Of a DNA stretch of 49,196 nt, positions 20,495 to 30,109 are shown in pieces. Positions within the stretch are counted from its first letter, which is position 1; every line of letters starts with the position of its first letter. The stretch is from Mesorhizobium intechi (GTDB lineage Bacteria; Pseudomonadota; Alphaproteobacteria; Rhizobiales; Rhizobiaceae). The translations under genes were made by a program, and so were the position numbers. The notes below the pieces were generated by a model that searched no databases, was not told the origin of the DNA, and saw only the letters and a list, made by a program, of their open reading frames with translations. The stretch lies in contig NZ_PNOT02000302.1 of NCBI RefSeq assembly GCF_002879535.1, positions 1 to 49,196 on the forward strand, in the 5' to 3' direction.

Positions 20495-21448
20495 ATGGCC
20501 GGGCACGGCGGCTCCAAAATGGTCATCTACGCGGCGCTCGCCGGCAATCTGGCGATCGCGCTGACCAAATTCGCCGCCGCCTTCTTCACCGGCAGCTCGG
20601 CGATGCTGTCGGAAGGCGTGCATTCGCTGGTCGATACCGGCAATGGCGGCCTGCTGCTCTACGGCATGCACCGTGCCGCGCGCCCGGCCGACCGCACGCA
20701 TCCGCTCGGCCATGGCCGCGAACTCTATTTCTGGAGCTTCATCGTTGCCCTCCTGGTCTTCGCGCTGGGCGCCGGCGTGTCGCTCTACGAGGGCATCATC
20801 CACATCATGGCGCCGGAGCCTGTCGCCAACGTCAAGGTCAACTATATCGTCCTTGGCCTGTCCTTCCTCTTCGAAGGCAGCTCCTGGCTGGTGGCGCTGA
20901 AGGAATTCCGCCGGGAGAAAGGCAAACAGAGCTGGCTGCAGGCCGTGCAGTCGAGCAAGGACCCCAGCGTCTATACCGTGCTGTTCGAGGACAGCGCGGC
21001 GCTTGTCGGCCTGATCGTCGCGTTTGCCGGCATATTGGCGGCGGAGTTGCTGGAGATGCCGGAACTCGACGGCGCCGCCTCGATCGGCATCGCGTTCATT
21101 CTCGGCGCCACGGCGATTTTCCTCGCCCGCGAAAGCAAGGGGCTGCTCATCGGCGAGCCGGCGTCGCCCGAAGTGCAGAAAAAGGTGCTGGCGATCGTGC
21201 AGCAGGATCCGGCGGTGCAGCGCGCGAACGGCGTCCTGACCGTCCATATGGGGCCGCGGGAGATCGTTGCCGGACTCAGCATCGAATTCGAGGACCATCT
21301 GGCGGCACCGGAAATCGAAGCCTGTGTCGAACGCATCGAGGCACGGCTGAAAAAGGACATGCCGGAGATCACGCGGCTGTTCGTCAAGCCGCAGACCGCG
21401 GGCACCTGGGAGCAGCGGCGCAAGCTGATCGAAACGGCATCGCACTGA
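20495..21448 (+). CDS. cation diffusion facilitator family transporter
   Basis: This 317-aa protein has about six membrane helices in the first 200 residues and a cytosolic C-terminal metal-binding domain (about 215-310). CDF features are FTGSSAMLSEGVHSLVDTGN in helix 2, HPLGHGRELYFWSFIVALLVF after it, and LFEDSAALVGLIVAF in helix 5. It should export Zn2+, Fe2+, Mn2+ or Co2+ by proton exchange; metal choice is not readable, and the TM2 and TM5 metal-site residues differ from the classical zinc set. GAGG precedes the ATG at 20495. It stands alone between the transglutaminase-like and GFA genes. Confidence 0.9.
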   Translation: MAGHGGSKMVIYAALAGNLAIALTKFAAAFFTGSSAMLSEGVHSLVDTGNGGLLLYGMHRAARPADRTHPLGHGRELYFWSFIVALLVFALGAGVSLYEGIIHIMAPEPVANVKVNYIVLGLSFLFEGSSWLVALKEFRREKGKQSWLQAVQSSKDPSVYTVLFEDSAALVGLIVAFAGILAAELLEMPELDGAASIGIAFILGATAIFLARESKGLLIGEPASPEVQKKVLAIVQQDPAVQRANGVLTVHMGPREIVAGLSIEFEDHLAAPEIEACVERIEARLKKDMPEITRLFVKPQTAGTWEQRRKLIETASH

Positions 21449-21536
21449 TCCTGGACCAGCGCAGGACCGTTGCCCCATCGCATTGCCTTGCTAAGATCAC
21501 GGCCAAGATCAGGCGACGCATTTCGGAGGATAGACC

Positions 21537-21941
21537 ATGAAGATCGACGGCGGGTGCCATTGCGGCGCCATCACCTATGAGGCGGAGGTCGACCCCGCAA
21601 AGACCTCGATCTGCCACTGCACGGATTGCCAGCAACTGACCGGGACGGCCTTTCGTGTCACCGTTCCCGCGCCAGAGGATCGCTACCGGATCACCAAAGG
21701 CACACCAAGAATCTATATCAAGACCGGATCGAGCGGCGCCAAGCGCGCCCAGGCCTTTTGCGGCGACTGCGGGGCGCATCTATACGCGACCTCGGTTGGC
21801 GACGGCCCGAAGATCTATGGAATCAGGACAGGCACCGCGAGGCAACGCGAGGATCTGGTGCCGACCCAACAGAAATGGCACCGCTCGGCCCTGCACTGGC
21901 TTCCCGAATTCGAGGGCATGAGCATCGTCGAAGAACAGTAG
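21537..21941 (+). CDS. GFA family protein (glutathione-dependent formaldehyde-activating enzyme-like)
   Basis: This 134-aa protein has the zinc-binding cysteine pattern of the GFA/CENP-V family: Cys7 and Cys9 (GGCHCGAITY), Cys26, Cys28 and Cys31 (CHCTDC), and Cys75/Cys78 (FCGDCGAHLY). The founding member accelerates glutathione adduct formation with formaldehyde, but most members have no assigned substrate. GGAGGA lies upstream of the ATG at 21537 at a normal distance. A single gene with no visible partner. Confidence 0.9.
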   Translation: MKIDGGCHCGAITYEAEVDPAKTSICHCTDCQQLTGTAFRVTVPAPEDRYRITKGTPRIYIKTGSSGAKRAQAFCGDCGAHLYATSVGDGPKIYGIRTGTARQREDLVPTQQKWHRSALHWLPEFEGMSIVEEQ

Positions 21942-22022
21942 CACCGGCCTGTCGACCGAAAGGCGCCCAAGACAAGCAATATGTGCTAGTCTCGCTCGCC
22001 ATCAATCGGGCGGGTGATAGCG

Positions 22023-22835
22023 ATGTTGGAAACGGACAAGTTGTTTGCCGGCTCGATCCCGGAAAACTACGACCGCTACATGGTGCCGTTGATTTTCGAG
22101 CCATTCGCCGCGGACCTTGCACGGCGGGGAGCGTCCTTCTCGCCCAAAGCGGTCCTGGAAGTCGCCGCCGGTACCGGGGTCGTCACCCGTGCCCTGGCGC
22201 CGGAACTGTCCCCTCACGCAAGCTATGTCGTGACCGACCTCAACCAGCCGATGCTCGACTACGCCGCTTCGCGACAGGCTCGCGACAGTCGCATCCAATG
22301 GCGCCAGGCCGATGCAATGGCGCTGCCATTTGAGGACGCCGCCTTCGATCTCGTTTGCTGCCAGTTCGGCGCGATGTTCTTTCCCAACCGCCCATCCGCC
22401 TATCGCGAGGCCAGGCGGGTGCTGAAGCCCGGCGGACATTTCCTGTTCAACGTATGGGACCGCATCGAGGAGAACGTGTTCGCCGATGATGTGACGAACG
22501 CGCTGGCAAGGATGTTTCCGAACGATCCGCCGCGCTTTCTGGCCCGCACGCCGCATGGCTACCACGACACGGCGCTGATCCGCGGCGACCTGGAAGCGGC
22601 CGGCTTCTCCGGTGTGGCGATCGAGACGAGAGCTGAACAGAGCCGTGCGCCTTCGCCGCGGATTCCGGCCGTTGCCTATTGCCAGGGAACGGTGCTTCGC
22701 ACCGAAATCGAGGGCCGGGATCCCGGGAAACTCGACGCTGCAACGGACTACGCCGCGTCCGCGATTGCGGCCAGGCATGGCGGCGGCGCGGTTGCCGCGA
22801 AAATCCAGGCGCACGTCATCGTGGCCGTGGCCTGA
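22023..22835 (+). CDS. class I SAM-dependent methyltransferase
   Basis: This 270-aa protein has methyltransferase motif I VLEVAAGTG at residues 44-52, an acidic residue after YVVTDLNQPML, and the motif DAAFDLVCCQFGAMFFP plus VLKPGGHFLFNVWD, the standard Methyltransf_11 arrangement. The acceptor is unknown. The start is ATG at 22023; GTG at 22014, three codons upstream, is possible. It is followed directly by an intergenic palindrome (22834-22907) and is convergent with rmuC. Confidence 0.88.
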   Translation: MLETDKLFAGSIPENYDRYMVPLIFEPFAADLARRGASFSPKAVLEVAAGTGVVTRALAPELSPHASYVVTDLNQPMLDYAASRQARDSRIQWRQADAMALPFEDAAFDLVCCQFGAMFFPNRPSAYREARRVLKPGGHFLFNVWDRIEENVFADDVTNALARMFPNDPPRFLARTPHGYHDTALIRGDLEAAGFSGVAIETRAEQSRAPSPRIPAVAYCQGTVLRTEIEGRDPGKLDAATDYAASAIAARHGGGAVAAKIQAHVIVAVA

Positions 22836-22907
22836 CGCGATTCCAGGAAAAGTGGGACGGTTTTTCCGGGAAATGCGCATAGCGCTTTCCCTTGGGCATT
22901 GCGTCAA
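22834..22907. repeat. rhizobial-type intergenic palindrome between convergent genes
   Basis: The outer arms TGACGC (22834-22839) and GCGTCA (22902-22907) are perfect inverted repeats. Inside are GGAAAA (22847-22852) and TTTTCC (22863-22868). The wording GATTCCAGGAAAAGTG followed by GGTTTTTCC and ending TTGCGTCAAAA resembles a short palindromic element that I recall as common between Mesorhizobium genes. It could fold on either strand and act as a bidirectional terminator for the methyltransferase and rmuC genes. Confidence 0.55.
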
Positions 22908-22923
22908 AATCAGGACTGTCCGT

Positions 22924-24195
22924 TCAGTCGTCGCCTTCGACGACCCGCAGCCTGAGCTGCCCGGTCTTTGAATCGGCAGCGCGCGGTCCGGGCTCGAGTT
23001 TCGCCGCGGGCGCCCGTGACGGCGTCTGCGGGCCGGCATCGCCATCGGCCTGCGCGCCGAACTCCAACGCCTCGATCTTCTGGCCGCGCTTGGTCACTTT
23101 CGATGTCGAGACGAGGATATCGTCGATGTCCTTGGCCGACTGGCCGAAATGCACCTGCAGCTTGCGCACGCGCTCGTCGACGCGCGCGACATCCTCCATC
23201 AGCCGAATGACCTCGCCCTGGATCAGATGCGCCTGTTCGCGCATGCGGGCGTCCTTGAGGATCGCCTGGATGACCTGGATCGACAACATCAGCAGCGACG
23301 GCGAGACGATGACGACGCGGGCGCGGTGCGCCTTGTGGACGATCGCCTCGAAATTCTCGTGGATTTCGGCGAACACCGATTCCGACGGCACGAACATGAA
23401 GGCTGTGTCCTGGGTCTCGCCCTGGATCAGGTATTTTTCCGAGATGTCGCGGACGTGGATCTCGATGTCGCGGCGGAAGGCCTGGGACGCGACCTTCTGC
23501 AAGTCGGCGCCGTCGGCGGCGCGGATGGCGTTCCAGGCTTCCAGCGGAAACTTGGCATCGATGGCCAGCGAGGGCGCTCCGTTCGGCATCTTCACCAGGC
23601 AATCGGGCCGGCTGCCATTCGACAGCGTCGCCTGGAATTCATAGGCGCCATGCGGCAGGCCGTCGGCGACGATCGCTTCCATGCGCGACTGGCCGAAGGC
23701 GCCGCGCGTCTGCTTGTTGGAGAGGATCGCCTGCAGCTGCACGACCTGGCCAGCAAGCGACTGGATGTTGCCTTGCGCGACATCGATGACGGCCAGCCGC
23801 TCCTGCAGTTTGGCCAGGCTCTCATGCGTCGATTTGGTCTGCTCGGTCATGGTCTGGCCAAGGCGGCCGGTCATGGCGTCGAGGCGCTGGCCGATCGACT
23901 GCGTCAGCTCCGCCTGGCGCGCGCCGAACACTTCGGCAATAGCGCCCATGCGGCCCTGCATCTCGGCCTGGCTTTGCAATATGCCGGCCATCCGCGCCTC
24001 GGCGTCGCGGGCATGGTCGGCGGCTTCCGCGGCAGCGACGGCGCGCGCCTTGGCCGACCGCCACAGCGCGACGACCAGCGCCACGAACAGGCCGAGGAAC
24101 AGCAAGGCGGCGAAAGCCAGGGCATGGCCCAGCGTGATCGTCGAGGCGCCGAGCCGCGCGACGGGCTGCGAAAGGATGGTGCTCAGATCATTCAT
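22924..24195 (-). CDS. rmuC: DNA recombination protein RmuC
   Basis: This 423-aa protein has one N-terminal membrane helix (about residues 20-45), a long coiled coil (45-150) and an RmuC nuclease-like domain with the segments GAFGQSRMEAIVADGLP, LAIDAKFPLEAW and AFMFVPSESVFAEI. RmuC proteins limit inversions and act with DNA repair. I set the start at the ATG at 24195 (MNDLSTILSQPVARLGAS). An in-frame ATG 33 bases upstream is possible, and neither has a good ribosome site. It is divergent from def, with about 100 bases between. Confidence 0.92.
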   Translation of the reverse strand: MNDLSTILSQPVARLGASTITLGHALAFAALLFLGLFVALVVALWRSAKARAVAAAEAADHARDAEARMAGILQSQAEMQGRMGAIAEVFGARQAELTQSIGQRLDAMTGRLGQTMTEQTKSTHESLAKLQERLAVIDVAQGNIQSLAGQVVQLQAILSNKQTRGAFGQSRMEAIVADGLPHGAYEFQATLSNGSRPDCLVKMPNGAPSLAIDAKFPLEAWNAIRAADGADLQKVASQAFRRDIEIHVRDISEKYLIQGETQDTAFMFVPSESVFAEIHENFEAIVHKAHRARVVIVSPSLLMLSIQVIQAILKDARMREQAHLIQGEVIRLMEDVARVDERVRKLQVHFGQSAKDIDDILVSTSKVTKRGQKIEALEFGAQADGDAGPQTPSRAPAAKLEPGPRAADSKTGQLRLRVVEGDD

Positions 24196-24298
24196 GTGGA
24201 CAGCATAGCCGATTCGGCGGGCCGGCATAGATCAAAACGTGAACGATACCCGAGTCCACCGGTTGACGCTTTTCGCTGGACGTCTTACGTGGGACGCC

Positions 24299-24829
24299 AT
24301 GCCGATCAAGCCGCTCATCATTCTTCCCGATCCCATCCTGCGCCAGGTTTCCAAGCCGGTGGAGCGCGTCGATGCGCCTTTGCGCAAACTGGCCGACGAC
24401 ATGCTGGCGACCATGTATGACGCGCCCGGCATCGGGCTGGCGGCAATCCAGATCGGCGAGCCGCTGCGCATGCTGGTGATCGATCTCGCCAAGGAAGACG
24501 AAACGCCGGCGCCGCATGTCTTCATCAACCCGGAGATCCTGGAGAGCGCCGAGGCGCGCTCCGTCTACGAGGAGGGCTGCCTGTCGATTCCCGACTACTA
24601 CGCCGAGGTCGAACGCCCTGCTTCCGTTCGGGTGAAATATCTCGACCGCGACGGCAAATTGCAGGAGATGGAGGCCGAGGGGCTGATGGCGACCTGCCTG
24701 CAGCACGAGATCGACCATCTCAACGGCGTGCTGTTCATCGACCACATTTCGAAGCTGAAGCGCGACATGGTGGTGAAGAAGTTCAAGAAGCTCGCCAAGG
24801 ACAAGGCGCCGGGCAAGCTGGCGGGATAG
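24299..24829 (+). CDS. def: peptide deformylase
   Basis: This 176-aa metalloenzyme removes the N-formyl group from new proteins. All three motifs are present: [10 protein letters not shown] (residues 44-53, with Ile where many have Val), EGCLS with metal ligand Cys94, and QHEIDH with His136, Glu137 and His140. The ATG at 24299 gives the normal N-terminus [18 protein letters not shown]; the open frame extends 20 codons further, without family sequence. It is six bases upstream of fmt, the classic def-fmt pairing of formylation and deformylation. Confidence 0.96.
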   Translation: MPIKPLIILPDPILRQVSKPVERVDAPLRKLADDMLATMYDAPGIGLAAIQIGEPLRMLVIDLAKEDETPAPHVFINPEILESAEARSVYEEGCLSIPDYYAEVERPASVRVKYLDRDGKLQEMEAEGLMATCLQHEIDHLNGVLFIDHISKLKRDMVVKKFKKLAKDKAPGKLAG

Positions 24830-24835
24830 GGGAAA

Positions 24836-25789
24836 ATGCCCCTCCGCGTCATCTTCATGGGCACGCCGGAGTTTTCGGTGCCGACGTTGCGCGCGATCGC
24901 CGCGGCCGGACATGAGATTCCCGCCGTCTACACGCAGCCGCCCCGCGCCGGCGGCCGGCGCGGGCTGGAGCTGACGCCGTCGCCGGTGCAGCGCGAGGCC
25001 GAGCGCCTCGGCATCGAGGTGCGAACGCCGACATCCCTCAAGAGGGAGGCCGAGCAGGCCGCCTTCAGCGCCCTGCGGGCCGATATCGCCGTAGTCGTCG
25101 CCTATGGGTTGCTGCTGCCGAAAGCGATTCTCGATGCGCCCCGGCTTGGCTGCATCAACGGCCATGCATCGCTCTTGCCGCGCTGGCGCGGTGCCGCCCC
25201 CATCCAGCGCGCCATCATGGCTGGTGACCTGGAAAGCGGCATGATGGTGATGCGCATGGAAGAGGGGCTCGACACCGGCCCGGTGGGATTGCTTGAAAAA
25301 TGCGCCATCGAACCCGATATGACGGCCGGCGATCTGCATGATCGGTTGATGCGCATTGGTGCTGCCCTGATGGGGGAAGCGCTGGCGCGGCTGGAAGGGA
25401 ATACCCTGACATTTACCGCGCAAGCGGCGGAAGGGGTGACTTATGCCAGAAAAATCGATAAGTCCGAGACGCGGGTGGACTGGACGCGGCCTGCGGCCGA
25501 GGTCCACAACCATCTTCGTGGCCTGTCGCCCTTTCCAGGCGCCTGGTCCGAAATTGACATTGGCGGCCGCATGGAACGGCTGAAACTGCTTCGCTCGACG
25601 CTGTCCGAGAGCCTGTCGCTTTCGGAAGATCGGGGCGAGTCGGGAGGAATTCTCGATGACCGGCTGACGGTCGCCTGCGGGGCAGGCGCGATCAGGCTGG
25701 TCGAAGTTCAACGCGCGGGCGGGAAGCCCGCCGCCGCGTCGGAATTCCTGCGCGGAGCCAAGATCGTAAAAGGAATGAAGTTCTCATGA
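24836..25789 (+). CDS. fmt: methionyl-tRNA formyltransferase
   Basis: This 317-aa enzyme formylates initiator Met-tRNA using 10-formyltetrahydrofolate. The catalytic residues are in place: Asn108 and His110 in [20 protein letters not shown], and Asp146 in EEGLDTGPV. The N-terminus [18 protein letters not shown] and the C-terminal OB-like domain (about 210-310, including [12 protein letters not shown]) are typical. It follows def directly, and its stop overlaps the start of the GNAT gene (ATGA at 25786-25789). Confidence 0.96.
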   Translation: MPLRVIFMGTPEFSVPTLRAIAAAGHEIPAVYTQPPRAGGRRGLELTPSPVQREAERLGIEVRTPTSLKREAEQAAFSALRADIAVVVAYGLLLPKAILDAPRLGCINGHASLLPRWRGAAPIQRAIMAGDLESGMMVMRMEEGLDTGPVGLLEKCAIEPDMTAGDLHDRLMRIGAALMGEALARLEGNTLTFTAQAAEGVTYARKIDKSETRVDWTRPAAEVHNHLRGLSPFPGAWSEIDIGGRMERLKLLRSTLSESLSLSEDRGESGGILDDRLTVACGAGAIRLVEVQRAGGKPAAASEFLRGAKIVKGMKFS

Positions 25790-26292
25790 GCATGATGTCA
25801 ATACGCGCGGCGACGCCGCGGGATCGCGAGGCCATACGCCTCGTCGAGGAACACGCCTTCGGCCAGCAGGCGGAGGCCGGGCTGGTCGACGCGCTGGTCA
25901 CCGACGGCGACGCCGTCGTCGAACTGGTGGCGGAAGAAGACGGTCAGGTGGTCGGCCATATCCTGTTTTCCCGGCTGTTCGTCCAGAATGGCGGCAAGAG
26001 CTTCGCGGCCGTGGCGCTGGCGCCGCTGGCGGTGGAACCGTCGTTCCATGGCAGCGGCATTGGCGGCGCGCTGATCCGCGAGGCACATATCCGCCTCAGG
26101 GATGCCGGCGAGACGCTGGCGGTGGTGCTGGGCGACCCGGCCTATTACGGCCGGTTCGGTTACAGCCATGCGCGGGCCGAGAAGTTCGAAAGCGAATACC
26201 AAGGCGAGGCGCTGCAGGCGCTGGCCTGGGGCGACGCTCCGGAGGCCGGCAGGCTGGTCTACGCTTCCGCCTTCACCGCCCTCGCCGCCTAG
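25786..26292 (+). CDS. GNAT family N-acetyltransferase
   Basis: This is a 168-aa GNAT-fold protein. The acetyl-CoA-binding region is [20 protein letters not shown], followed by [17 protein letters not shown], the form found in the YhbS-like subgroup. It is translationally coupled to fmt by a 4-base overlap and followed by truA 23 bases later, so it belongs to a def-fmt-GNAT-truA operon. The acceptor is unknown; the company suggests a translation-related target, but this is only context. Confidence 0.88.
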   Translation: MSMMSIRAATPRDREAIRLVEEHAFGQQAEAGLVDALVTDGDAVVELVAEEDGQVVGHILFSRLFVQNGGKSFAAVALAPLAVEPSFHGSGIGGALIREAHIRLRDAGETLAVVLGDPAYYGRFGYSHARAEKFESEYQGEALQALAWGDAPEAGRLVYASAFTALAA

Positions 26293-26315
26293 GCGAGGAG
26301 GTACAAGCTGCCGGC

Positions 26316-27062
26316 ATGCCGCGTTTTCGCCTCGACATCGAATATGACGGCAGCCTGTTTGCCGGCTGGCAGCACCAGGCCGACCAGCCTTCGGTGCAGC
26401 AGGCGATCGAGCAGGCGATCGAGAAATTCAGCGGCGAGGCGGTGCGGTTGCGCGCCGCCGGCCGCACCGATGCCGGCGTGCATGCGAGCGCCCAGGTGGC
26501 GCATGTCGACTTGGCCAAGCCATGGCCTGGCGACAAGGTGCGCGATGCCGTCAACGCCCACCTGCAGGCCGCTGGCGCGCATGTCGCCATCCTGAAGGCG
26601 GCGACCGTTCGCGACGATTTCGACGCGCGCTTCTCGGCCACCGGCCGCCACTATCTCTACCGCATCCTCAACCGCCGCGCGCCCGCGGCGCTGGAAAAGG
26701 GCAAGGTGTGGTGGGTGCCGAAGCGGCTCGACGCCGGCGCCATGCACGAGGCCGCGAAACTCCTGCTCGGCCGGCATGACTTCACCACCTTCCGTTCGAC
26801 CCAGTGCCAGGCCAACAGTCCGGTCCGGACGCTGGAACGGCTCGATGTAAGCCGGGCGGGCGACATGATCGAGGTGAGAGCCTCGGCCCGTTCCTTCCTG
26901 CACAACCAGGTGCGCTCCATGGTCGGCTCGCTCAAGCGCGTCGGCGATGGCGGCTGGACCGAGGCCGATCTCAAGGCAGCGCTCGAAGCGCGCGACCGCG
27001 CCGCCTGCGGGCAAGTGGCGCCGCCCGACGGGCTTTTCCTCATTGGCGTCGATTATCCCTGA
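26316..27062 (+). CDS. truA: tRNA pseudouridine(38-40) synthase TruA
   Basis: This 248-aa enzyme converts uridines 38-40 of tRNA anticodon arms to pseudouridine. The catalytic Asp52 is in the motif GRTDAG (residues 49-54). Other family segments are [12 protein letters not shown] near the start and [18 protein letters not shown] late in the protein. A GAGGAGG lies somewhat far (about 13 bases) before the ATG at 26316, but the N-terminus is normal. It closes the def operon and is convergent with the membrane-protein gene at 27100. Confidence 0.95.
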   Translation: MPRFRLDIEYDGSLFAGWQHQADQPSVQQAIEQAIEKFSGEAVRLRAAGRTDAGVHASAQVAHVDLAKPWPGDKVRDAVNAHLQAAGAHVAILKAATVRDDFDARFSATGRHYLYRILNRRAPAALEKGKVWWVPKRLDAGAMHEAAKLLLGRHDFTTFRSTQCQANSPVRTLERLDVSRAGDMIEVRASARSFLHNQVRSMVGSLKRVGDGGWTEADLKAALEARDRAACGQVAPPDGLFLIGVDYP

Positions 27063-27099
27063 ACAGAGTCGGCAGGCGCTGTTCATGGCCAGGCGGGCT

Positions 27100-27732
27100 C
27101 TACCCCGGGAACGGCCCGGAAAGGCTCTGGGCCCCGATATCGTCCGGCACGGTGATGCCAAGCAGCATCTGCAGCCCGAACAGCACCAGCAGCGAAGCGA
27201 TGAACATGCCGACGAAAACGGCGGTGCCGACGGCCGCGCCCTTGCCGATCGCGGCATTGGTCATGCGCCAGGTCAGCGCCATCGACAAGGCGAACAGCAG
27301 CAGCGACACCAGGCCCGAGACCTGGTTTGCCGACGACAGGAAGAGCCTTATCAGCGCCGAGGGCAGCATGAGCCAGGCAGTGATGGCTGAGGCCCAGTTG
27401 CTGGCGACGACATAGTGGACGAAGCGCCCGCCAATGCCGGCGCGCGGCGCGACCAAGGCGAGCGCGACCAGCGGCAGCACCCAGGAGCCGATGTCGACCG
27501 TCGCCAGGCGCAACAGCATGCCGAAACGGCCCACGAAGGCGTCGGGATCGCCGATCTGGTTGGCGATGCCGACCCAGCCCACGATCAATGCCGGCGCGGC
27601 AACGACGATGGCAAAGAAGGAATTCCAGAAACCGTCGGCCGACAGGTCGAGCAGGCGCAGCCCGTCGGCCTTGCCGAGCATAAGCCGCCAGGCACCGGTC
27701 AACGAAGCTTGGGTTTCATCCGCCGAAAGCAT
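27100..27732 (-). CDS. conserved hypothetical membrane protein downstream of dapE
   Basis: This 210-aa protein has five or six hydrophobic helices (for example around residues 38-60, 80-95, 108-130, 138-155 and 165-190) and no enzyme motif that I recognise. It has some likeness to Yip1-type membrane proteins, but I do not assign the family. It begins five bases after the dapE stop on the same strand and is therefore probably cotranscribed with dapE. The role is unknown; a cell-envelope link is suggested only by that position. Confidence 0.75.
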   Translation of the reverse strand: MLSADETQASLTGAWRLMLGKADGLRLLDLSADGFWNSFFAIVVAAPALIVGWVGIANQIGDPDAFVGRFGMLLRLATVDIGSWVLPLVALALVAPRAGIGGRFVHYVVASNWASAITAWLMLPSALIRLFLSSANQVSGLVSLLLFALSMALTWRMTNAAIGKGAAVGTAVFVGMFIASLLVLFGLQMLLGITVPDDIGAQSLSGPFPG

Positions 27733-27737
27733 GCTGT

Positions 27738-28931
27738 TCAGCCCTGTCCGAACCAGTCTTCGATGAAGCGCTGGTAGATCCGCGTCAGTGTTTCGAGATC
27801 GGCAAGGGCGACGCGCTCGTCGACCATATGCATGGTCTTGCCGACCAGACCGAACTCGACCACCGGGCAGTAATCCTTGATGAAACGCGCATCCGACGTA
27901 CCGCCGGAGGTCGACAATGTCGGTCCCTTGCCGACCGTCGCCTTGATCGAGCCGGCAAGCGTGTCGACCAACTTGTCGTCGCGGGTCAGGAAGACATGGC
28001 TTGGTCGGTCGCGCCAGACAAGGTCGTAGTCGACCGGCGTCTTCTTGCCCGGCCGATACTTCTTGCGCTTCGCCGCCTGGTCGAGGCGGTTGTGGATTTC
28101 AGCCTGGATGGTCTCGGCCGTCCAGGTGTCGTTGAAGCGGATGTTGAAGGTCGCGGTGGCCTTGGCAGGAATCACGTTGGTGGCCGGGTTGCCGACATCG
28201 ATGGAGGTGACCTCCAGATTGGTCGGCTGGAAATCCTTGGTTCCCTTGTCGAAGACGGGATGCAGCAAGGCATCGACCAGGCTGATCAGCCCGCGCACCG
28301 GATTGTCGGCAAGCTGCGGATAGGCGGCATGGCCCTGGCGGCCATTGACGGTGACCGAAGCGGACAGCGAGCCGCGCCGGCCGATCTTGATCATGTCGCC
28401 GAGCGCATCCGGGTTGGTCGGCTCGCCAACGACCGAGGCATCCCATTTCTCGCCCCTGGAAGCGGCCCATTCGAGCAACTTGACCGTGCCATTGATGGCT
28501 GGTCCTTCCTCGTCCCCGGTAATCAGCAGCGAGACCGAGCCCTTGGGCCCGCCGTGCTTGTCGACATGGCGCGCTATCGCCGCGACGAAGCAGGCGATGC
28601 CGCCCTTCATGTCGACGGCGCCACGGCCATACATCTCGCCATTGGCGATCTCGGCGGCGAAAGGCGGATGCGTCCAGGCGGCTTCGTCGCCGACCGGCAC
28701 GACATCGGTATGGCCGGCGAACATCAGATGCGGGCCGTTGCCGGACCGCCTTGCATAGAGGTTCTCGATGTCGGGCGTGCCGTCTTCCGAAAAGACCGGC
28801 CGGTCGACCAGGAAGCCGAGCGGTTTCAGCATCGTTTCCAGCGCGCCCAGCGCTCCGCCTTCGGCTGGTGTCACGGAGGCGCAACGGATAAGGGCGGCGA
28901 GGTTTGCGGCGGGGTCGGTCGGCAGCGTCAT
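27738..28931 (-). CDS. dapE: succinyl-diaminopimelate desuccinylase
   Basis: This 397-aa dizinc M20-type hydrolase hydrolyses N-succinyl-LL-diaminopimelate in lysine and peptidoglycan synthesis. Metal-site residues are His74 and Asp76 ([12 protein letters not shown]), Asp107 ([12 protein letters not shown]), and catalytic Glu141 with Glu142 ([13 protein letters not shown]). I placed the start at the ATG at 28931 ([20 protein letters not shown]); the upstream in-frame ATG at 28991 adds 20 non-homologous residues. It is divergent from the ketopantoate-reductase-like gene. DapD, the preceding-but-one pathway step, is at 31595. Confidence 0.95.
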   Translation of the reverse strand: MTLPTDPAANLAALIRCASVTPAEGGALGALETMLKPLGFLVDRPVFSEDGTPDIENLYARRSGNGPHLMFAGHTDVVPVGDEAAWTHPPFAAEIANGEMYGRGAVDMKGGIACFVAAIARHVDKHGGPKGSVSLLITGDEEGPAINGTVKLLEWAASRGEKWDASVVGEPTNPDALGDMIKIGRRGSLSASVTVNGRQGHAAYPQLADNPVRGLISLVDALLHPVFDKGTKDFQPTNLEVTSIDVGNPATNVIPAKATATFNIRFNDTWTAETIQAEIHNRLDQAAKRKKYRPGKKTPVDYDLVWRDRPSHVFLTRDDKLVDTLAGSIKATVGKGPTLSTSGGTSDARFIKDYCPVVEFGLVGKTMHMVDERVALADLETLTRIYQRFIEDWFGQG

Positions 28932-29056
28932 GGCAAAAGCGATAGTCGAAAGCCGAGGGCCTGTCACGGGCAGACATAGGGGCCAGTGCAATGGCAGACG
29001 ATGCCGCCGACATTATGGTTTTCATGTCGTATAGTCGGGCCGGTGCGGAGCAAGGG

Positions 29057-30109
29057 ATGGCGGATCGGGAAAAACGGATTGTCATCGCCGGCGCTGGCAG
29101 CATCGGCTGCTATGTCGGCGGCTGTCTGGCGCTCGGCGGGCGCAGGGTGATCCTGCTCACCCGGCCGCGCATCGAGGGAGCGCTGCGGCAGGGCGGATTG
29201 CGCGTCAGCGACCTTGAAGGCCGCGATCGCCTGGTCATGCCCGACGCGCTCGCAATCACCGACGATGCCGCCGTCGCTCTGCCGCAGGCGGATGTAATCC
29301 TGGTGACCGTCAAGAGCGGCGCCACGCAGGAGATGACGGCGCTGATCAAAGTCCATGCCCGGCCCGATGCGGTGGTGGTCAGCCTGCAGAACGGCGTCGA
29401 CAATGCCGACAGGCTGCGCGCGGGGTCTGGCCTGCGCACCGTGCTGGCCGGCATGGTGCCGTTCAACGTGGTGCAGTCGCCTGACGGCGAGCTGCCGCTG
29501 CGCGTCCACCGCGCCAGCGACGGCAAGGTGATGATCGAGGACGGCGGCCCTGCCGGCCTTCTCGACGTCGCCGGCCTTCTCGATGTCGAAGGGCTGGCGG
29601 TCGAGACGCATGGCGACATGAAGGCCGTGCTGTGGGGCAAGCTGCTGATGAACCTCAACAACGCGCTGGTGGCATTGTCGGACCTGCCGCTGGCGAGCGA
29701 ACTCGCCGATCGGCGCTGGCGGCTGATCCTGGCCGGCCAGATCGACGAGGCGCTGCGGGCGATGAAGGCCTCCGGCATCGCGCCGGCGCGGATCGCCGGA
29801 CTGCGCCCGGCGCTGCTGCCGAAAGTGCTCCGGCTGCCGGACTGGCTGTTCAAACTGTTGGCGCGGCGCATGCTGGCGATCGACCCTCAGGCGCGCTCGT
29901 CGATGTGGGACGATCTGCAGCGCGGCCGGCCGACGGAAATCGGCGAGCTGCAAGGCGCGGTGCTCGGCCTCGCCCAGAGAAGGGGGACCCCGGCGCCGCT
30001 CTTGGAAAGCGTTACCGCTTTGGTGCGCGCGGCGGAAGCGGCGCGGCTTGGCTCGCCCGGCCTGGCGCCGGAGCAGGTCGTGCCGCCGGATGCCTCTCGA
30101 TCAAGGTGA
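29057..30109 (+). CDS. ketopantoate reductase-type 2-dehydropantoate 2-reductase
   Basis: This 350-aa NADPH-dependent reductase of the ApbA/PanE family has the Rossmann motif GAGSIGCYVGG at residues 12-22, the segment VVVSLQNGVDNADRLR, the conserved Lys in LWGKLLMNLNNALVAL, and a C-terminal helical domain ending with SSMWDDLQRGRPTEIG. It should make pantoate for coenzyme A, although many genomes carry several relatives with other ketoacid substrates. GGAG six bases before the ATG at 29057 supports this start over the in-frame ATG at 28991. Its last 98 bases overlap the 3' end of the convergent gene at 30012. Confidence 0.88.
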   Translation: MADREKRIVIAGAGSIGCYVGGCLALGGRRVILLTRPRIEGALRQGGLRVSDLEGRDRLVMPDALAITDDAAVALPQADVILVTVKSGATQEMTALIKVHARPDAVVVSLQNGVDNADRLRAGSGLRTVLAGMVPFNVVQSPDGELPLRVHRASDGKVMIEDGGPAGLLDVAGLLDVEGLAVETHGDMKAVLWGKLLMNLNNALVALSDLPLASELADRRWRLILAGQIDEALRAMKASGIAPARIAGLRPALLPKVLRLPDWLFKLLARRMLAIDPQARSSMWDDLQRGRPTEIGELQGAVLGLAQRRGTPAPLLESVTALVRAAEAARLGSPGLAPEQVVPPDASRSR

